From CAZXEU01 sp964639665 (GTDB lineage Bacteria; Bacteroidota; Rhodothermia; Rhodothermales; Bin80), in NCBI GenBank assembly GCA_964639665.1, contig CAZXEU010000087.1, forward strand, positions 1 through 10,018: a stretch of 10,018 nucleotides of DNA, read 5' to 3'. Made by a program: the position numbers and the translations under genes. The first letter of the stretch is position 1. Every line of letters starts with the position of its first letter. Below are positions 6,879 to 10,018 of the stretch, in pieces. The notes beneath the pieces were generated by a model that saw only the letters and a list, made by a program, of their open reading frames with translations, was not told the origin of the DNA and ran no database searches.

Positions 6879-7670
6879 ATGCGACGTTTTATCCCGCTTT
6901 CCCTCGCTCTTCTGGTCGGCACTCTGCACGTGCAAGCGCAGTCACCCAGGGACGCGCTGCTCTTGGCAAAGGAGATTCTGGAACAGGGTGCCAGCCTGGA
7001 CGATACGGAGCTTGTACTTCAGGCCCGCGCCGAATTCGAGGGCATCATCCCGGACGAAGGCCTCGCCAAGTTCGCACACTACTACGCCGCCTCCGCCGCA
7101 AGCGAGCTCGCCAACATCCTGGACGAATCCGGCGAGTCCGGGGTAAGGCGCACAATCCTGGAATACGTGGACTATGCCATTGAGCACCTTGAGGCCTCCG
7201 TCGCGCTGGACGATGCCTTCGCGGAGGGCTGGCTGATGCTCTCTGCCGCCTATGCCCAGAAAATTATGGTCAAGCCGCTCAATGCCGTCGGACTGGGACG
7301 CAGATTCAACCGGGCCATGAATCGCGCCCGGGAGCTGGAGCCCGATAACCCGCGTGTAGTGCTGCTCAAGGCCATCACGGACTACAACCTCCCGCGAATC
7401 GTGGGAGGCAACAAGGATCGCGCGGTGGACGGGCTGCTCAGGGCCGCCAGCCTGTTCGAGAACGAGACCGTGAGCGATCCCGTTCTCCCTTCCTGGGGCC
7501 ACGATCAGACCTATGCAAGGCTTGGGATCGCCTACATGGACGAGGGCGACTTCGAAGGGGCCCGAGAGGCTCTTGGCCAGGCGCTGGCGCTGAATCCCGA
7601 CTACCGGTGGGTGAGCGACGTGCTCATGCCCTCGGTGGACGAGGCGGAAGCCGAGGCGGCAGGAAACTAG
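6879..7670 (+). CDS. Exported tetratricopeptide-repeat protein
   Basis: The 263-residue product has a signal peptide (MRR, hydrophobic to about 16, cleavage after VQA at 20). The rest is helical and repeat-like. The clearest TPR is near 211-242 (YARLGIAYMDEGDFEGAREA, then a final ALNPDY). Earlier helices around 95-130 (AIEHLEASVALDD, FAEGWLMLSAAYAQK) and 144-195 (RARELEPDNPRVVLLKA, VGGNKDRAVDGLLRAA) fit degenerate repeats. The GGNKDRA segment followed by a WGHD-containing loop is a pattern I associate with exported TPR proteins of Bacteroidota-like bacteria. TPR domains are scaffolds for protein contacts; no catalytic motif is seen. The acidic tail is VDEAEAEAAGN. It lies between two paralogous propeller genes on the same strand, 224 bases after the first and 139 before the second, so it may be a partner in the periplasm, but this is inferred from position only. 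Confidence 0.85.
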   Translation: MRRFIPLSLALLVGTLHVQAQSPRDALLLAKEILEQGASLDDTELVLQARAEFEGIIPDEGLAKFAHYYAASAASELANILDESGESGVRRTILEYVDYAIEHLEASVALDDAFAEGWLMLSAAYAQKIMVKPLNAVGLGRRFNRAMNRARELEPDNPRVVLLKAITDYNLPRIVGGNKDRAVDGLLRAASLFENETVSDPVLPSWGHDQTYARLGIAYMDEGDFEGAREALGQALALNPDYRWVSDVLMPSVDEAEAEAAGN

Positions 7671-7681
7671 CGCAGCCGAAG

Positions 7682-7722
7682 GCCGGCGCGCATGCACGCT
7701 TCAGCGTGCGGCTGGCGCCGGC
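7682..7722 (+). terminator. Strong two-part inverted repeat after the TPR gene, possible terminator
   Basis: The outer arms GCCGGCGC (7682-7689) and GCGCCGGC (7715-7722) are perfectly complementary. Inside, GCACGC (7694-7699) and GCGTGC (7704-7709) pair around a TTCA loop, with a small internal bulge between the two stems. It begins 11 bases after the TPR stop codon, as expected for a transcript-end structure. The T-rich stretch lies only at 7747-7761, about 25 bases past the stem, so it is not a textbook rho-independent terminator. It may protect the 3' end of the TPR message or separate it from the next promoter. Confidence 0.45.
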
Positions 7723-7723
7723 G

Positions 7724-7757
7724 TTCGGGAAAGCTGCTCCGCCATTATTTATATTTG
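7724..7757 (+). promoter_or_regulatory. Bacteroidota-type promoter for the second propeller gene
   Basis: TATATTTG at 7750-7757 matches the -7 consensus TAnnTTTG of Bacteroidota exactly. It sits in the only AT-rich island of the region. A weak -33 candidate, TTCG (7724-7727) against TTTG, is 22 bases upstream, at the long end of accepted spacing. Transcription would begin around 7764, leaving a leader of about 45 bases before the ATG at 7810. Support is from pattern and position only. Confidence 0.45.
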
Positions 7758-7809
7758 TTTTCTGGCGCGGGCCGCAACGCGCCGAACTACCCAATCAAAT
7801 TGCATAGCC

Positions 7810-10018
7810 ATGAAACGTGCCCTCCTGATCCTTGGTGCCAGTCTCCTGTTTGTCCCGCTTGCACAAGGGCAGTATGCGCTGCAGTTCGGGGCCTCGGTCG
7901 CCGTCAGCGGTGATCAGATCATCGCGGGCCAGGGACGAAATCTGCTTCAGCCCGGCACGGTCTATGTCTATGGACAGGCAGACGGAGCCTGGAGTCTGGA
8001 GCAAGAAATCAAAGGTGTCGGTGAGACCGCTTCGGGTTTCGGCAGAGCGGTGGCCGCTGACGCCGAAGTGCTGGCCATTGGGGCCCCCGTGGCCGGTGAA
8101 GTTCATCTCTTTGGGCGGGACGAGACGGGCGCCTGGAGCCACACACAGACCCTCAGCGCCGCTACCGAGGGCTTTGGCTCAGCCGTTGCCATCGCCGGCG
8201 ATCACTTGCTGGTCGGAACGGAGAACAGCGGGGCACTGGCTTATCGGATCGCCAACGGCAGCTGGGAGCCGGCCGGTGCACTGTCCATGGATGACATTGC
8301 CGAGAACGCCGGCTTCGGAAGCGAAGTAGCCATAAGCGGCACCACCGCCGTTGTGACTGCTCCGCGTGCCGGATCGCGCGCAGGCGCCGCCTACGCCTAT
8401 ACGTATGCTTCGGACAGCTGGCAGCCTGCAGAGGTTCTGGAGTCGCCCAATACGGAATCCGGAAGGGCCTTCGGATCAGCCGTGGCCATCTCGGAAGCAA
8501 TGATCGCCGTAGGTGCCAGTGAACGCGTGGAGCTTTTCGCCAGGGACGATGACGGAGCGTGGACCCACGCGCGCGATCTCACGGCCTTTGACGCCGAGAG
8601 AACCGGCTTCGGCGCAGCTGTCGCTTTCAGCGCGGGCGAGCTCCTGGTTGGTGCGCCGAACGCCGATGGCGGGGAGGGCATCGTGTATGCCTTCACCCGG
8701 GGTGCTGACCAGGTGCGGATGGCCCGGCCGCAGGAGGCGCGTTTCCGCGCCCGCTTTGGCGGAGCGCTGGCCGCCTCAGGAGACCTGGTTGCCGCCGGGT
8801 CGGCGGGGTTCGACAATTTCGAGGGAGCCGTGTTTGCCCTCAGGACCGGCAGCCAATTGGAGGTCTCTTCCCCGCTGTTCGATGACACAGGCGAGATGGC
8901 TTCCGTTACCGGTACCATGATGGAATGTGAAGAAGGCGAGGCCGGTGCCTTTCCCTGCGCGGAGGTGGACATGATTTCCTTCCTTACCAGACGCGAAATC
9001 GGCGCCCGGCGCGGCATACAGGTCAACGATGTCTGGGGCTGGGAGGACCCGGAAACGGGAAGGGAGTATGCACTTGTTGGACGAACCGATGGGACGTCCT
9101 TCATAGACATGAGCGATCCCTATCATCCCCGCTACCTGGGCGATCTGCCCAAGACGGCCACGGCCAACCAGAGCCTGTGGCGGGACATCAAGGTATACAG
9201 GGACCACGCCTTTGTAGTGGCCGACGGAGCGGGCGCGCACCACGTCCAAATCTTTGACCTGAGGCAGCTGCGCGACGTAGGCGACGAGGCGCCCGTCACG
9301 TTTGAGGAGACGACCATTTACAAGGGTGTTTACAGCTCCCACAACATCATCATCAATGAGGAGACCGGATACGCGTACGCTGTGGGCAGTGACTCGGGCG
9401 GCGAAACCTGTGGCGGCTCGCTCCACATGATCAACATTCAGGATCCGGTCAATCCGGTGTTTGCGGGGTGCTTCAACGATCCGCGCACCGGTCGAGGCGG
9501 ATCCGGCGCCACGCACGATGCGCAGTGCGTCACGTACAGTGGTCCGGACTCGGACTACGTCGGCCATGAAATCTGCCTGAGCTCGAACGGCACGGCGCTC
9601 TCCATTGCCGACGTGACGGACAAGGAGAACCCGGTGGCCATAGCCGTGGCCGAGTACCCGAACGTGGCCTATACGCACCAGGGCTGGCTGACGGAGGATC
9701 ACCGGTACTTCTACCTCAACGACGAGGGCGACGAGGTAAGCGATCTGGTCAGTGCCACGCGCACGCTGATTTTCGACCTGGAGGACCTGGATGACCCCGC
9801 GCTGGCCGGGGAATACATGGGCCCCACCAGTGCCATTGACCATAACCTCTACATCCAGGGTACGACCATGTATCAGACCAACTACGTGGAAGGACTGCGC
9901 CTGGTGGACATATCGGACCCGGAAAACCCGGTCGAAGGCCGCCACTTTGACACCGTGCCGGACGGGCCCAACGACAATTCGCCGGTGCTCGGAGACTGGA
10001 GCTACTACCCGTACTTCA
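7810..10018 (+). CDS. Second exported two-propeller protein (FG-GAP plus choice-of-anchor B), cut by the window end
   Basis: The frame is open from the ATG at 7810 to the last base, giving 736 residues so far. The signal peptide is typical (MKRA, hydrophobic to 17, cleavage after AQG at 20). Seven FG-GAP repeats have their Phe at 26, 77, 122, 169, 221, 267 and 316, with blade ends such as GRDETGAW and ARDDDGAW. Cys373 and Cys383 precede the choice-of-anchor B domain, which reads VNDVWGWEDPETG, DGTSFIDMSDP, WRDIKVYRDHAFVV, TCGGSLHMI, THDAQC, HQGWLTEDHRYFYLND, DHNLYI and LRLVDISDPENPV. His511, His569, His623 and His678 have the same spacing as in the paralogue at 4156-6654. About one blade is still missing, plus any C-terminal anchor, both outside the window. 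No Shine-Dalgarno sequence precedes the start; a separate promoter and a hairpin upstream suggest independent transcription. Function unknown. Confidence 0.93.
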   Translation, partial: MKRALLILGASLLFVPLAQGQYALQFGASVAVSGDQIIAGQGRNLLQPGTVYVYGQADGAWSLEQEIKGVGETASGFGRAVAADAEVLAIGAPVAGEVHLFGRDETGAWSHTQTLSAATEGFGSAVAIAGDHLLVGTENSGALAYRIANGSWEPAGALSMDDIAENAGFGSEVAISGTTAVVTAPRAGSRAGAAYAYTYASDSWQPAEVLESPNTESGRAFGSAVAISEAMIAVGASERVELFARDDDGAWTHARDLTAFDAERTGFGAAVAFSAGELLVGAPNADGGEGIVYAFTRGADQVRMARPQEARFRARFGGALAASGDLVAAGSAGFDNFEGAVFALRTGSQLEVSSPLFDDTGEMASVTGTMMECEEGEAGAFPCAEVDMISFLTRREIGARRGIQVNDVWGWEDPETGREYALVGRTDGTSFIDMSDPYHPRYLGDLPKTATANQSLWRDIKVYRDHAFVVADGAGAHHVQIFDLRQLRDVGDEAPVTFEETTIYKGVYSSHNIIINEETGYAYAVGSDSGGETCGGSLHMINIQDPVNPVFAGCFNDPRTGRGGSGATHDAQCVTYSGPDSDYVGHEICLSSNGTALSIADVTDKENPVAIAVAEYPNVAYTHQGWLTEDHRYFYLNDEGDEVSDLVSATRTLIFDLEDLDDPALAGEYMGPTSAIDHNLYIQGTTMYQTNYVEGLRLVDISDPENPVEGRHFDTVPDGPNDNSPVLGDWSYYPYF

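Noticed and set aside
8776..9945. Long open frame on the minus strand (389 codons) opposite the second propeller gene
   Set aside because: It mirrors a gene with clear family motifs. A similar long antisense frame (5539-6492) exists opposite the paralogous domain, as expected from shared sense codons in GC-rich DNA. No recognisable protein motif is present.
1..10018. Mobile or defence island
   Set aside because: No transposase, integrase, toxin-antitoxin, restriction or CRISPR signature was found, and base composition looks even across genes.

Overview
The window is GC-rich bacterial chromosomal DNA. It carries one housekeeping gene on the minus strand, mutS2, diverging from a run of at least four plus-strand genes whose products all start with export signals. 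Three things suggest a marine member of the Rhodothermota/Balneolota/Bacteroidota group: two choice-of-anchor B (LVIVD propeller) proteins, a DUF885 protein of an unusual subtype, and a promoter box of the Bacteroidota type (TAnnTTTG) with no Shine-Dalgarno sequence before any start. The lineage is inferred from gene content, not from a marker gene.

Layout. Positions 1-146 hold the downstream flank of mutS2 and possibly the first 11 codons of a further minus-strand gene. mutS2 occupies 147-2357 (minus) and is complete, with Walker A, Walker B, KOW-like and Smr parts. A 114-base divergent gap follows. On the plus strand come a DUF885-family exported protein (2472-4121); a two-propeller protein made of seven FG-GAP repeats plus a choice-of-anchor B domain (4156-6654, only 34 bases after the previous gene); a 224-base gap with a hairpin; an exported TPR protein (6879-7670); a 139-base gap with a strong inverted repeat and a promoter-like AT-rich island; and a second two-propeller protein (7810 to beyond the window end), a clear paralogue of the first.

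How they may work together. mutS2 is unrelated in function to its neighbours. The DUF885, propeller and TPR proteins should all act outside the cytoplasm. The two propeller proteins share domain order, number of repeats and exact spacing of cysteines and of four histidines, so they look like an old duplication. In the LVIVD half, consecutive blades begin with His-containing motifs (HN, HD, HQ, HN). This suggests a polar, possibly metal-binding, centre that the family name does not imply; it is the most interesting signal in the window. The first copy ends directly after its last blade without any anchor domain. No CRISPR array, tRNA, rRNA, insertion sequence, integrase or phage gene was seen.
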